This document shows, in pieces, positions 9,907 to 20,845 of a DNA stretch of 64,000 nt. A program made the position numbers and the translations under genes. Source of the stretch: Hongsoonwoonella zoysiae (GTDB lineage Bacteria; Pseudomonadota; Alphaproteobacteria; Rhizobiales; Stappiaceae). Position 1 is the first letter of the stretch. Each line of letters opens with the position of its first letter. The notes under the pieces are model-generated. The model made no database searches, was not told where the DNA came from, and worked only from the letters and a program-made list of their open reading frames with translations. Location: assembly GCF_013266695.1 (NCBI RefSeq), contig NZ_JABRXF010000002.1, positions 496,001 through 560,000 on the forward strand. The letters are read 5' to 3'.

Positions 9907-11121
9907 TTACCGGCTATCGAGGCGCAGGATCGGCACAATTTCGCCGCTTTTGGCGGCAGGTGCGTACGGGGAGCGAACGATAAGCGCATCTGCGGCTGTC
10001 ATGGTGGCAAGCATGGAAGAGTCCTGACGGCCAAATGCGGTTGCGACGAGGTCATTATGTTCGTCGCGGGAAAGCCGGGCACGGAGGTAGTCCTCGCGAC
10101 GGTCGTTTTCGCCAAGATCTGTTCCGAGCCGGGCGGTTTCCAGCTTTCGTGACGGTATATCCGCGCCCTGTATGGCAAAAAGTAGGGGCTTCAGGAACAA
10201 AAGCGAACAGACAAGGCTCGATACCGGGTTGCCGGGTAACCCAAGCACGCGCATAGGGCCGATATGACCGGCCATGAGCGGCTTGCCGGGACGCATTGCA
10301 ATACGCCAGAAGGCAAGTTCCATGCCCTCGGCACCAAGAGCGTCCTGCACGAGGTCATGGTCACCAACCGAGGCGCCGCCGAGCGTTACCAGGATATCCA
10401 CTTTGGCGTCGGCGGCTTTGCGGATTTTTTCTGCGAGAGCCTCCTCGGTATCGGCGGCAATTCCAAGATCGACAGCTATTCCACCGCAGTCCTCTACGAA
10501 TGCAGCCACGCCGAAACTGTTCGAAGCGATTATCTGGTCCGCACCCGGATTCTGGCCCGGGAGCACCAGTTCATCGCCTGTTGCAAGGATCGCGATACGA
10601 GGCTTTCGTACCACTGGTACGCACGCATGGTTCATTGCCGCCGCCAGAGCGATATCGCGGAAATTCAATCGCCGCCCGGCCGTAAGGAGTTCCTGGCCTT
10701 CGACAAAATCGAGACCTGCCTTGCGTACGAAACTGCCTTGAGAGAGAGCCTCCAACGCGGTGACCCTGTTTCCGTCGCGCCGGGCATTCTCCTGGATCAG
10801 GATAGTATCGGCACCTTCCGGCACCGGCGCACCGGTGAAGATGCGAACCGTTTCACCCGGCCCGATGCTCCCTGAAAATCCGTGGCCAGCGGGCGCTTCG
10901 CCTATGATTTTCAAATCGGCCGGTACTTGCATGATATCGGCGGCACGCACTGCGTAACCGTCCATCGCGGATGCGGGAAAAGGCGGTTGCGTGCGTCGTG
11001 CGGAAAGCGGTGCCGCCAAAATCCGTCCGTTCGCCTCTGCAAGCGGAACCTCTTCTCCCTCCAGCGGCTTTATGTCGGAAAGCAGCCGGCCAAGGGCCTC
11101 GTCGACGGAAATCAGCGACAT
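9907..11121 (-). CDS. moeA: Molybdopterin molybdenumtransferase MoeA
   Basis: 404 residues from the ATG at 11121, which is preceded by GGTGAAG. MoeA inserts molybdate into adenylylated molybdopterin to form Mo cofactor. Family blocks include PPFPASAMDGYAVRAADI, IFTGAPVPEGADTILIQE, ILATGDELV and GGASVGDHDLV, and near the end VLGLPGNPVSSLV. An alternative start seven codons upstream overlaps moaC. The gene starts 4 bases after moaC, and the two form an operon with trpD and trpC. The Mo cofactor would serve the carbon monoxide dehydrogenase encoded at 24-28 kb. Confidence 0.95.
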   Translation of the reverse strand: MSLISVDEALGRLLSDIKPLEGEEVPLAEANGRILAAPLSARRTQPPFPASAMDGYAVRAADIMQVPADLKIIGEAPAGHGFSGSIGPGETVRIFTGAPVPEGADTILIQENARRDGNRVTALEALSQGSFVRKAGLDFVEGQELLTAGRRLNFRDIALAAAMNHACVPVVRKPRIAILATGDELVLPGQNPGADQIIASNSFGVAAFVEDCGGIAVDLGIAADTEEALAEKIRKAADAKVDILVTLGGASVGDHDLVQDALGAEGMELAFWRIAMRPGKPLMAGHIGPMRVLGLPGNPVSSLVCSLLFLKPLLFAIQGADIPSRKLETARLGTDLGENDRREDYLRARLSRDEHNDLVATAFGRQDSSMLATMTAADALIVRSPYAPAAKSGEIVPILRLDSR

Positions 11122-11125
11122 ACGT

Positions 11126-11638
11126 TCAATCTTCACCTTCATCGTGCTCGTCGGCGAGGCGCCAGTGTCCGGATTTGCCGCCCTTTTTTTCCAGGAGCCG
11201 GATTTCACCGACGGTCATGCCCCGGTCGACCGCCTTTGCCATGTCATAGATCGTGAGACATGCGAGCGAACAGGCCGTCAGCGCCTCCATCTCAACGCCG
11301 GTCTGGCCGGAAACCTTTGTCGTTGCCGTCACGACGAAGCCCGGAAGCGTATCGTCGGGGTCAATCTCTATCGTGACCTTCGACAGGGGCAGGGGGTGAC
11401 ACAGCGGGATGAGTTCATGCGTGCGTTTGGCCGCCATGATCCCGGCAATGCGGGCCACCCCAAGCACGTCACCCTTCTTGGCATTGCCGGAGAGGATCAT
11501 TTCCAGCGTTTGCACTTTCATCCGGATCTCGCCACGGGCCACAGCCGTACGGGATGTCGTGTCCTTTTCCGAGACGTCGACCATACTGGCGGCGCCGCTT
11601 TGGTCGATGTGAGTGAGCTTGGGTTTATCCTCTGCCAT
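11126..11638 (-). CDS. moaC: Cyclic pyranopterin monophosphate synthase MoaC
   Basis: 170 residues. The conserved [37 protein letters not shown] and [16 protein letters not shown] blocks identify MoaC, which with MoaA converts GTP to cyclic pyranopterin monophosphate. I chose the ATG at 11638 because AAGGCGAG lies upstream; a TTG at 11647 would overlap the trpC stop. Its placement after trpC and before moeA is a frequent rhizobial arrangement. Confidence 0.95.
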   Translation of the reverse strand: MAEDKPKLTHIDQSGAASMVDVSEKDTTSRTAVARGEIRMKVQTLEMILSGNAKKGDVLGVARIAGIMAAKRTHELIPLCHPLPLSKVTIEIDPDDTLPGFVVTATTKVSGQTGVEMEALTACSLACLTIYDMAKAVDRGMTVGEIRLLEKKGGKSGHWRLADEHDEGED

Positions 11639-11643
11639 ACGCG

Positions 11644-12453
11644 TCAACTCGCCTTAACGAAGGCTCGGTTGAGGAGCGTGCGTGTTGCCGCCTCGACATT
11701 CGCTTGCCGCATCAGGCTTTCGCCGATCAAGAATGTTTCGATGCCGACGGCATCCATGCGCTCAAGGTCGTTCGGTGTGAACAGGCCCGATTCGCCTACG
11801 ACGATACGCTCTTTCGGCACCATAGGCGCAAGTCGTTCGCTCGTTTCCAGCGTCGTCTCGAACGTCTTCAGGTTCCGGTTGTTTATGCCGATCAGCTGCG
11901 TCTTAAGGTTCAGCGCACGCTCCAATTCGGCTTCGTCGTGCACCTCGACCAGCACGTCCATATCAAGGCCCATCGCCACGTCTTCGAGCTCGGCCGCGAC
12001 CGCGTCGTCAACCGCCGCCATGATGATGAGGATGCAATCCGCTCCCCAGGCGCGCGCCTCGAACACCTGATAGGGTTCGAACAGAAAGTCCTTCCTGAGC
12101 GCAGGCAGGAAAACCGCATCGCGCGCCGTCGTCAAAAACTTCGGCCTGCCCTGGAACGATGGCGTATCGGTCAGGACTGAAAGACAAGCCGCACCTCCGG
12201 CTTCATATGCTTTCGCAAGGGTCGGCGGATCGAAATCCGCTCTGATCAATCCCTTGGAAGGGCTCGCCTTCTTGATTTCCGCGATCAGCGCGTATTCGCC
12301 TTTGGCGTGTTTCGCTTCCAATGCGCGGATGAACCCGCGCGCCGGCTCTGCCTCTTCCGCGTGATTGCGTATCGCCGTCTCCGAAATAACAGCCTTTGCG
12401 GCGGCAATCTCTTCCCGCTTGTAGGCTTCGATTTTCTTGAGAATATCGGCCAT
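11644..12453 (-). CDS. trpC: Indole-3-glycerol phosphate synthase TrpC
   Basis: 269 residues, a TIM-barrel enzyme of tryptophan synthesis that closes the pyrrole ring of CdRP to give indole-3-glycerol phosphate. The catalytic Lys region [20 protein letters not shown], the LIGINNRNL block and VGESGLFTP are intact. The start [12 protein letters not shown] lies 5 bases after the trpD stop. There is no fused PRAI (TrpF) domain, as expected in alphaproteobacteria. Confidence 0.96.
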   Translation of the reverse strand: MADILKKIEAYKREEIAAAKAVISETAIRNHAEEAEPARGFIRALEAKHAKGEYALIAEIKKASPSKGLIRADFDPPTLAKAYEAGGAACLSVLTDTPSFQGRPKFLTTARDAVFLPALRKDFLFEPYQVFEARAWGADCILIIMAAVDDAVAAELEDVAMGLDMDVLVEVHDEAELERALNLKTQLIGINNRNLKTFETTLETSERLAPMVPKERIVVGESGLFTPNDLERMDAVGIETFLIGESLMRQANVEAATRTLLNRAFVKAS

Positions 12454-12458
12454 TTGCC

Positions 12459-13472
12459 TCAACCGTTCGATATTGCGACCAGACGCTTCAGACAATTGCG
12501 GGCCGCGCCGGAGTCGATCGATTTCTTCGAAAGCTCCACCCCTTCGGCAAGATCCGCGGCCTTGCCGGCGACCACGAGGGTAGCGCCCGCATTCATCAAC
12601 ACTACATCGCGGTAAGACGAGTGGTTTCCATCAAGTACGTCGAGAAGCGCACGCGCGTTTTCCGGGCCTTCACCGCCCTTGAGCGCGGCGGGCTGGACGA
12701 CAGGTAACCCGACTTCTTCAGGAGACACGGCAAATTGCGTGATCTCCCCGCCATTGAGGGCGGCGACCGTCGTCGGGCCGATAGTGCTAATCTCGTCAAG
12801 TCCGCCCGCACCGTGGACCACCCAGGCGGCCTCGGTGCCGAGGTTCCTCAGAACTTCGGCAATCGGCAGAACCCATTCCTCGGCAAATACGCCGACCATC
12901 TGGCGCTTGACACCCGCAGGATTCGTGAGCGGTCCGAGCAGGTTGAAAATCGTCCGGGTACCAAGTTCCGTTCGTGCCGGCCCGACGTGTTTCATCGCCG
13001 AATGATGGTTCGGCGCGAACATGAAACCGACGCCTGCCTCGCGAATGCAGGTGGCTATTGTTTCCGGCGGAATGTTCACATCGACGCCGAGTGCCATCAG
13101 TACATCGGCCGCACCCGATTTGGAGGAAAGTGAGCGATTGCCGTGCTTGGCGACCGGCACGCCAGCGCCTGCGACGACGAAGGCCGAACAGGTGGAAATA
13201 TTGTAGGTCCCCGAGGCATCGCCGCCGGTGCCAACGACATCAACGGAGTCTTCCGGCGCATCAACCGGCAATGCCTTGGCGCGCATGGTGGCGACGGCGC
13301 CCGCGATCTCGTCGACGGTTTCGCCGCGCACCCGCAACGCCATCAGGAAACCGCCGATCTGCGCCGGCGTTGCCTCACCCGACATGATTATGTCGAATGC
13401 ACGTTCGGCTTCATCACGCGTCAGTGCGGCGCCTCCGGCAACGCGCCCTATCAACGCCTTCAGATTGGTCAC
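12459..13472 (-). CDS. trpD: Anthranilate phosphoribosyltransferase TrpD
   Basis: 337 residues. The enzyme joins anthranilate and PRPP in tryptophan synthesis. The PRPP-binding [16 protein letters not shown] and the [21 protein letters not shown] and GPLTNPAG blocks are typical. No fused glutaminase domain is present. It heads the tight group trpD-trpC-moaC-moeA. The ppiD-like gene 54 bases upstream is on the same strand and may be co-transcribed. Confidence 0.96.
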   Translation of the reverse strand: MTNLKALIGRVAGGAALTRDEAERAFDIIMSGEATPAQIGGFLMALRVRGETVDEIAGAVATMRAKALPVDAPEDSVDVVGTGGDASGTYNISTCSAFVVAGAGVPVAKHGNRSLSSKSGAADVLMALGVDVNIPPETIATCIREAGVGFMFAPNHHSAMKHVGPARTELGTRTIFNLLGPLTNPAGVKRQMVGVFAEEWVLPIAEVLRNLGTEAAWVVHGAGGLDEISTIGPTTVAALNGGEITQFAVSPEEVGLPVVQPAALKGGEGPENARALLDVLDGNHSSYRDVVLMNAGATLVVAGKAADLAEGVELSKKSIDSGAARNCLKRLVAISNG

Positions 13473-13526
13473 GTTCGGCTCCCCCTCAATCTCGCACTTC
13501 TCCGGTATTCCACGGATTGACGCGGT

Positions 13527-15422
13527 TCAACCATCGGTGGCTCCCAAACCAAGCACCCTGGAGAGGGCGGCCTGGTCAATGCTAACACCAACCCGATTTT
13601 CCATGGCGCCAACATATTGGGCGACGATGGAATCCTGCAGATCTTGCGCCAGCCGCTGGCCGAGTTGAGCAACTTCGCCGGCTTCTGCAAAAAATGCGGG
13701 TGCCGATACTTCGTCAACGGCGAGCAGCAATCGATGGCCGTCCTTGCCTTCGGCGCCCGCGATAGTACCCTGCGGTCCGGAAAAAGCAGCGGAAACAGCC
13801 GCCGCCGTAAGATCGCCGGAGGGGTTGCCGCGAGTGAAAGGTTCAGAGATCTTGACCTCCACTCCGAGGCCGGCAGCGACCTCTTCGAGCGTCTTGCCGC
13901 TGTCGAGTTCGTCCTTCGCGGTTTTTGCGATCTCGTCCAGCCTTTTCGCGCGCTCACGGCTCATCCAGCGTTCGACGACCTGATCGCGCACCTCGTCGAG
14001 TTCCCGTTCTCGTTCTGGCGTCACTTCATTGACTTCAAACCACAAAAATCCGCGGCGGCCCACCTGCAGCGGGTCGTTTTCGACGCCGACATCGCTCTGA
14101 AAGACTTCCGAGATGAAATCTCTCACGTCCGGAAGCTGCGCCTCGGTTCCATCCTCTGCGGAGCCTGCGCTGTCGAAAGGGGCAAGCTTTCGAAGCTCAA
14201 GGCCAAAACGATCCGCGACTTCGGCAAGCGTTGCGCCGCCTGCGCGCGCATCTTCAACCTCGTCATGCAGGTCCAGCACCTCGCGTTCCGCAGTCGCCTC
14301 GGCAAGTTCCTGGCGCAATGTATCCTCAACTTCCTCCAGCGGCCGTGTGCGTGCAGGCTGAACTTGGCTCACTTTTACGATTACATCCGTAAGACGTCCG
14401 TCGATCGCGCCGGATGTTTCGCCTTCCCGAAGCGCGAATGCTGCATCCGCAATAGCGGAATCGAACAGGGCGTCCCTGGCGATCAGTCCGAGATCGGCAT
14501 CTTCTTCCGTCAAGGATTGCTCTTCCAGGAGGTCTTCAAATGTGGTGCCAGAAGCGAGCTTCGCCGCCGCCTCGGCGGCCGCCTCGGCACTATCGTATGT
14601 GATTTGCAGGATGCGCCGCTTTTCAGGCTCGCCGAACCGGCTTTGCGAACGCTCGTAAGCATCACGCACAGCATCCGTAGAAACCTCTTCCGGACGGGCA
14701 ATTTTTTCCGGCGTGACTTCGAGGATGCTCACGGCTCGGTATTCCGGTGCTCGGAACTCTCCCTTGTTCTCATCGAAAAAAGCTTCGAGCGTTGCTTCGT
14801 CCGGCATGGCAATTTCGCCCGTAAGTTCCGGCGCAAGGTCCATATAACGCACCACACGGGTTTCATTGGCGTGTCTGTGCACTGCCTCCAGGAAAACCTC
14901 GGGCGCGTTCACGCCGCCCGCAAGTCCTTCGGCGAGTTGCTGGCGGCGCGCAAGAAGACGGCGGCTTTCGACGAATTCGTCTTCCGTGACCTGGTTCGCC
15001 GCAAGAAGCTGAGCCAGTCGGTTGCGGTCGAATCCGCCCGAAGCGCTCTGGAAGGATGGATCTCTTTGAATGAGTGTCAGGAGCTCTTCATCCGAAATGC
15101 CGAGATTCAGATCCTGTGCAACCTCGTTGAGCGCGGCTTCTGCGACGAGCTGTCCAAGGACCTGTCCGGGAACGCCAAAGGCTGCGCCCTGCGCGGGGGT
15201 GATCGGCCGTCCGAGTTGCCGGCCTAGCACGTCAAGCCTGCGGCGATAGGCGTTTTCGAATTCGATCGCCGTTATCTTCTGGTCGCCGACGGTGGCGATG
15301 TTGCCGCCTCCGATGGTCAGCAGGTTGCCCGATATTCCCCAGATCGCGAAACTCATGACGAGCAGACCGATTAAGAGCTTGGCGAGCCATGATTTCGCGC
15401 TGTTGCGCAGTGCATCGAGCAT
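13527..15422 (-). CDS. PpiD-like SurA_N/rotamase periplasmic foldase
   Basis: 631 residues. One N-terminal membrane helix (near residues 14-35, LAKLLIGLLVMSFAIWGISG) anchors a periplasmic SurA_N-type chaperone region rich in Gln and Glu. A PpiC-type parvulin domain follows, then a long C-terminal chaperone part. The layout matches peptidyl-prolyl isomerase D, which helps outer-membrane and secreted proteins fold at the exit of the Sec translocon. The start at MLDALRNSAKSW follows CGGAA; the frame runs 15 codons further to a weaker start. Confidence 0.88.
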   Translation of the reverse strand: MLDALRNSAKSWLAKLLIGLLVMSFAIWGISGNLLTIGGGNIATVGDQKITAIEFENAYRRRLDVLGRQLGRPITPAQGAAFGVPGQVLGQLVAEAALNEVAQDLNLGISDEELLTLIQRDPSFQSASGGFDRNRLAQLLAANQVTEDEFVESRRLLARRQQLAEGLAGGVNAPEVFLEAVHRHANETRVVRYMDLAPELTGEIAMPDEATLEAFFDENKGEFRAPEYRAVSILEVTPEKIARPEEVSTDAVRDAYERSQSRFGEPEKRRILQITYDSAEAAAEAAAKLASGTTFEDLLEEQSLTEEDADLGLIARDALFDSAIADAAFALREGETSGAIDGRLTDVIVKVSQVQPARTRPLEEVEDTLRQELAEATAEREVLDLHDEVEDARAGGATLAEVADRFGLELRKLAPFDSAGSAEDGTEAQLPDVRDFISEVFQSDVGVENDPLQVGRRGFLWFEVNEVTPERERELDEVRDQVVERWMSRERAKRLDEIAKTAKDELDSGKTLEEVAAGLGVEVKISEPFTRGNPSGDLTAAAVSAAFSGPQGTIAGAEGKDGHRLLLAVDEVSAPAFFAEAGEVAQLGQRLAQDLQDSIVAQYVGAMENRVGVSIDQAALSRVLGLGATDG

Positions 15423-15559
15423 TTCCGAATTCCGTTCCTGGACAGTCTGGTCAAGCCCGCCTTCCATATTGCAGGCGGGCTGGAAAGTTGGCGGATAATA
15501 GTGAGGCCGGTTTGACGGGGCAAGGCGCGCCGGATGGGAAATCTCAACGGTGACGGAAT

Positions 15560-15578
15560 TTGCTTCTCAGAGAAGCAA
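15560..15578. repeat. Perfect 9-bp inverted repeat between ppiD-like gene and tpiA
   Basis: TTGCTTCTCAGAGAAGCAA is a perfect palindrome with a one-base centre. It lies in the divergent promoter region, 68 bases before tpiA and 138 bases before the ppiD-like start. Its size and symmetry suit a dimeric repressor site. I do not recognise the motif. Confidence 0.6.
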
Positions 15579-15645
15579 GCTTGATCCGTCTTACGATTCT
15601 GATAGCACATTGCCGCAAGACAATCGGGAAACGGGATAAAAACTC

Positions 15646-16398
15646 ATGTCGCGCAGCATCAAGCCGCTGGTGGCGGGAAACTGGAAAATGAACGGGGTAT
15701 CCGAAAGCCTTGTCGAAATGGAAGCATTGAAGACCGGTCTGGCGGGCGGAAGCGCGAATACGGATGTCATGGTCTGCCCGCCGGCAACACTTGTCGCATC
15801 TGCCGCAAATGCCGCGGACGGTTTGCTCGCGATCGGCGGGCAGGATTGCCACTGGAGCGAAAAAGGCGCGCATACCGGCGATATTTCGGCGGAGATGTTG
15901 GCCGATGCCGGCGCAAGTGCCGTGATTGTTGGTCATTCCGAGCGCCGTGCCGACCATGGCGAAAGCAATGAAGTCGTGATGAAAAAGGCGGAAGCTGCCT
16001 GGCGGGCGGGTCTTGTCGCCATCATCTGCATCGGCGAGACCGAATCGGAGCGCAAAAGCGGGCAGACGCTTCAGGTTGTCGCCGAGCAACTCGCCGGCTC
16101 GACCCCCAATGGGGCAAGATCAGAAAATACCGTGATCGCCTATGAGCCGGTCTGGGCGATCGGCACCGGCCTTACGCCAACCGCCGACGATGTGGCCGAC
16201 GTCCATGCCTTTATCAGGCAGAAGCTTTCCGAACGTTTCGGTGCGGAGGGAGCCGCAATGCGCATTCTCTACGGCGGTTCGGTCAAACCCGCCAACGCAG
16301 CCGAGCTCATGGGTGTGGACAATGTCAACGGTGCGCTTGTGGGCGGAGCAAGCCTGAAGGCCGCGGATTTTCTGGGCATCATTGCCGCTTATCGTTGA
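15646..16398 (+). CDS. tpiA: Triosephosphate isomerase
   Basis: 250 residues, standard for TIM. It interconverts DHAP and glyceraldehyde 3-phosphate in the cytoplasm. Active-site blocks are VAGNWKMNG (Lys), IVGHSERR (His) and the catalytic Glu in [12 protein letters not shown], with the phosphate-binding ILYGGSVKP near the end. It is followed by secG and pyrG, a common rhizobial order. Confidence 0.97.
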   Translation: MSRSIKPLVAGNWKMNGVSESLVEMEALKTGLAGGSANTDVMVCPPATLVASAANAADGLLAIGGQDCHWSEKGAHTGDISAEMLADAGASAVIVGHSERRADHGESNEVVMKKAEAAWRAGLVAIICIGETESERKSGQTLQVVAEQLAGSTPNGARSENTVIAYEPVWAIGTGLTPTADDVADVHAFIRQKLSERFGAEGAAMRILYGGSVKPANAAELMGVDNVNGALVGGASLKAADFLGIIAAYR

Positions 16399-16498
16399 AG
16401 TTTGCCCGACAGGTGATCATTTATTCGTGGCAAGGGTGGAAAGCCTCGGCGCATTCGTGTAGAAGGCGCCTCAATTCCACGGACAAGACTGGCTTTCG

Positions 16499-16882
16499 AT
16501 GGAAACCGTAATCATCGTCATACACTTGATGGTCGTGCTCGCACTCGTGCTCGTGGTCCTGCTGCAGCGCTCCGAAGGGGGTGCTCTGGGGATTGGCGGC
16601 GGTGGCGGCGGCCTCATGTCAAGCCGCGGCAGCGCGAATGTGCTGACCCGCGCGACCGGAATTCTCGCCCTTCTGTTTTTCATCACCTCGCTGGCGCTCG
16701 CTATCCTCGCGCGCAATGATGATCGTCCCGCGTCGATCCTCGATGCCGCGCCGAATGGTGCCTCCGCACCGGCAGGGGATGCATCCGGCAACGGCCAGGG
16801 AATTCTCGACCAGCTCAAAGGGCAGGGCCAGCCGCAGCAGGCTCCGGCGCCGAGCGGTCCGCAGGTGCCCGCCGCGCAATAA
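16499..16882 (+). CDS. secG: Protein translocase subunit SecG
   Basis: 127 residues with two membrane helices, about 4-22 (VIIVIHLMVVLALVLVVLL) and 53-72 (ILALLFFITSLALAIL). Between them is the Gly-rich SecG loop (SEGGALGIGGGGGGLMSSRG). A Pro/Ala/Gln-rich tail extends into the cytoplasm or periplasm, longer than in E. coli SecG but usual for alphaproteobacteria. SecG is the accessory subunit of SecYEG. Confidence 0.93.
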   Translation: METVIIVIHLMVVLALVLVVLLQRSEGGALGIGGGGGGLMSSRGSANVLTRATGILALLFFITSLALAILARNDDRPASILDAAPNGASAPAGDASGNGQGILDQLKGQGQPQQAPAPSGPQVPAAQ

Positions 16883-16912
16883 GCGGCGGGGATCCTTCTG
16901 AATTCGAACAGG

Positions 16913-16943
16913 GCGCCCTGCGCGCGTTTCGCGGGGCGCTTTT
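16913..16943 (+). terminator. Probable rho-independent terminator after secG
   Basis: A GC stem GCGCCC...GGGCGC (16913-16939) encloses an inner CGCG-TTT-CGCG hairpin with a 4-base bulge, followed by TTTTC. It lies about 30 bases after the secG stop and about 60 bases before pyrG, so pyrG probably has its own promoter in the short remaining gap or is reached by read-through. Confidence 0.6.
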
Positions 16944-16997
16944 CTGTGTGTTACAAAAAATTCCGGCGGTTTAATCCGTCGCGAAGCGATATGGTAA

Positions 16998-18631
<1,634 letters not shown>

Positions 18632-18632
<1 letters not shown>

Positions 18633-19516
18633 TGGGGCGGGCGGTGAGAAGCCTTGAGCGCGGTCTCGATCATGTCGTCTGGGCAGTCCGGGATATCGCG
18701 GCCGCGTCGGCCTTTCTCGAGAACATCGGCTTCACGCTGACGCCGCTGGCACGTCATCCTTGGGGAACGGTCAACCGGCTGGTTCAACTGAACGGTTTTT
18801 TCTTTGAACTCCTGTCGGTTGGCGATGAGACGCTCATTCCCAATGCGGGCGAAGGAGCGTTTTCTTTCGGCGCTTTCAACCGCGATTTCCTCGAGCAACG
18901 CGAAGGTGGCTCGATGTTGGTGGTGGAAAGCAGTGATCCCAAGGAGGACAAACAAACCTTTGAAAAGGCGGGGCTTCCGTCATTCAAACCGTTCTCATTC
19001 GAACGCATTGCAAAGAGTCCCGATGGCAGCGAACGCAAGGTCGCATTCGATCTGACTTTCACGCGTGACGAGCGCGCGCCAGACATTGGCTTCTTTACCT
19101 GCCATCATCGATTCCCGACGAATTTCTGGCAACCCAAGTTCCAAAAGCATCCCAATTCGGTAACTGAGATTTCCGCCGTGGTCATCGTCGTGGACGAACC
19201 GGCGGAGCACCACATCTTCTTTTCGACCTTCACAGGCATTCGGGAAACACGCACGACAAGCCTTGGCATCGAGATTTCGACGCCACGCGGGGATATCGAT
19301 CTGCTCACACCTGCGGGCTACCGGGCTCTCTACGGCGGCGAGGCAGCCGATGCATCCGGTATTTCCCCATCGATCGCGGCCATTCGAATGATCGTGGAAG
19401 ACCGGGATACTCTTGAAGCCTACCTGAGGGATGCCGGTATTCGCTTCTATCGATCGCAAGCCGGCGTTGTCGTTCCGGCATCCGGGTGTTTCGGCCTTTC
19501 CCTGATTTTCGACTAG
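18632..19516 (+). CDS. VOC/glyoxalase-like domain protein
   Basis: 294 residues. The start RGLDHVVWAVRDIAAASAFLENIGFTLTP is a typical first module of a vicinal-oxygen-chelate protein of the Glyoxalase_3-like type, with the metal-ligand His in LDHVV. A second module begins near TEISAVVIVVDEPAEHHIFF. The substrate is unknown. The ATG overlaps the pyrG stop (TGATG), so it is translationally coupled to pyrG although no link between the functions is evident. Confidence 0.75.
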
Positions 19517-19681
19517 AGTGCCTCTTTGCTCTCGAGGCGGCTCTTAACCCTTAGCCGGGCGGGTGCGTTTTCGTCTAAGGCTTGGCGAACAGTGAAATTT
19601 TAGGTTTGTGTTCCGCAGCTTCCCGAATAATCTGACGTGGCGTAATTTTCTGCGCCGCGTGTGGGAGAGGCGGGAGGCCAG

Positions 19682-20839
19682 ATGCCTGAAAATTTATTTC
19701 TCCGTTCGGGAGCCTTCCGTTTCCTCCGGATAATGGCCGCTGCGGCAATTCTGGCCGGGTGTCAGGATGACCAGCGGGCCGAGAGCACGCCGGAAGCCCC
19801 GTCGGTGCAGGTTTCGGCGGCGCGCGAACAGGAAGTGCGCCGTTCCGCGCAGTTCGTCGGCCAGATACAAGCCGTGGATGACGCTGAACTGGTAGCCCGG
19901 GTTTCGGGCTTTCTGGAAACCAAGGATGTGAAGGACGGCGCTGTCGTCAAAAAGGATCAGATCCTTTTCACGATCGAAAAGGCGCCCTATCAGGCTGCGC
20001 TCCTGTCCGCAAAAGCCGAGGTTGCAAAGGCGGAAGCGGATGCCGCGCTAAAGGTGGCGGATCTGGAAAGAGATGAGGATCTCTACCAGAAGGGGCATGT
20101 TTCAAAGGCGAAATACGAGGCGACGCTGGCGGCAAAGCAGCAGGCGGATGCGGCTGTGGAAGCTTCGAAGGCAGCACTGACCCAAGCAGAGCTAAACCTT
20201 GGTTACACGGATATAAAGGCGCCCTTCGACGGGCGGATCGGCAAGGTGGTCTACAGCGTTGGCGATGTGGTGGGACCGAGCGCGGAACCGGTCACCCGAT
20301 TGATAAGCCAGGCGCCCGTTTATGTGAGCTTTTCCGTCAGCGAACGGGATTTGCTGAACGCCATAAAGACTACCGGCACCGATCCTGACGACCCCAGTGC
20401 CAAGGATAGGCTGCCCAACTTGAGATTGTTGCTCCCGAATGGCGAAACCTTCGATGAAAGCGGGCGGATTGTGTTCATCGACAATGTCGTCGATCCGAAC
20501 ACCGGCACGATCTCGGTTCGAGGCCAGTTCGAGAACGATAGCAAGATCCTTGTGCCGGGAACCTTCGTGACGGTCACCATCGAAGCGCCGGTGACTACCG
20601 AGGCAGTGGTCGTTCCGCAAGCCGCGATCCAGCGCGATCAAAAGGGCCCGTTTGTGCTTGCGATCACCGATCAGGAGATGGTCGAGCAACGCTACGTGGA
20701 GCTTGGCGAGCAGGTCGGAGGTGATTTCGTCGTCAAGGAAGGATTACAGGAGGGCACCAGGGTTATTGTTCAGGGGTTGCAGAAGGTGCGGCCCGGCGTG
20801 CCGGTAAACGCAGTGTTGAGCGACCAGCCGGCGGGGTAA
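19682..20839 (+). CDS. RND efflux periplasmic adaptor (membrane fusion lipoprotein)
   Basis: 385 residues. The ATG at 19682 follows GGGAGG and gives a lipoprotein signal with lipobox LAGC, Cys at residue 27; a GTG seven codons upstream is less likely. Barrel-sandwich (VSGFLETKDVKDGAVVKKDQ), alpha-hairpin (roughly 105-160) and beta-barrel (NLGYTDIKAPFDGRIG) parts are clear. It links the RND permease encoded 6 bases downstream to a TolC-type outer-membrane channel, which is not encoded nearby. No dedicated regulator gene adjoins the pair. Confidence 0.92.
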   Translation: MPENLFLRSGAFRFLRIMAAAAILAGCQDDQRAESTPEAPSVQVSAAREQEVRRSAQFVGQIQAVDDAELVARVSGFLETKDVKDGAVVKKDQILFTIEKAPYQAALLSAKAEVAKAEADAALKVADLERDEDLYQKGHVSKAKYEATLAAKQQADAAVEASKAALTQAELNLGYTDIKAPFDGRIGKVVYSVGDVVGPSAEPVTRLISQAPVYVSFSVSERDLLNAIKTTGTDPDDPSAKDRLPNLRLLLPNGETFDESGRIVFIDNVVDPNTGTISVRGQFENDSKILVPGTFVTVTIEAPVTTEAVVVPQAAIQRDQKGPFVLAITDQEMVEQRYVELGEQVGGDFVVKEGLQEGTRVIVQGLQKVRPGVPVNAVLSDQPAG

Positions 20840-20845
20840 GGCAGG

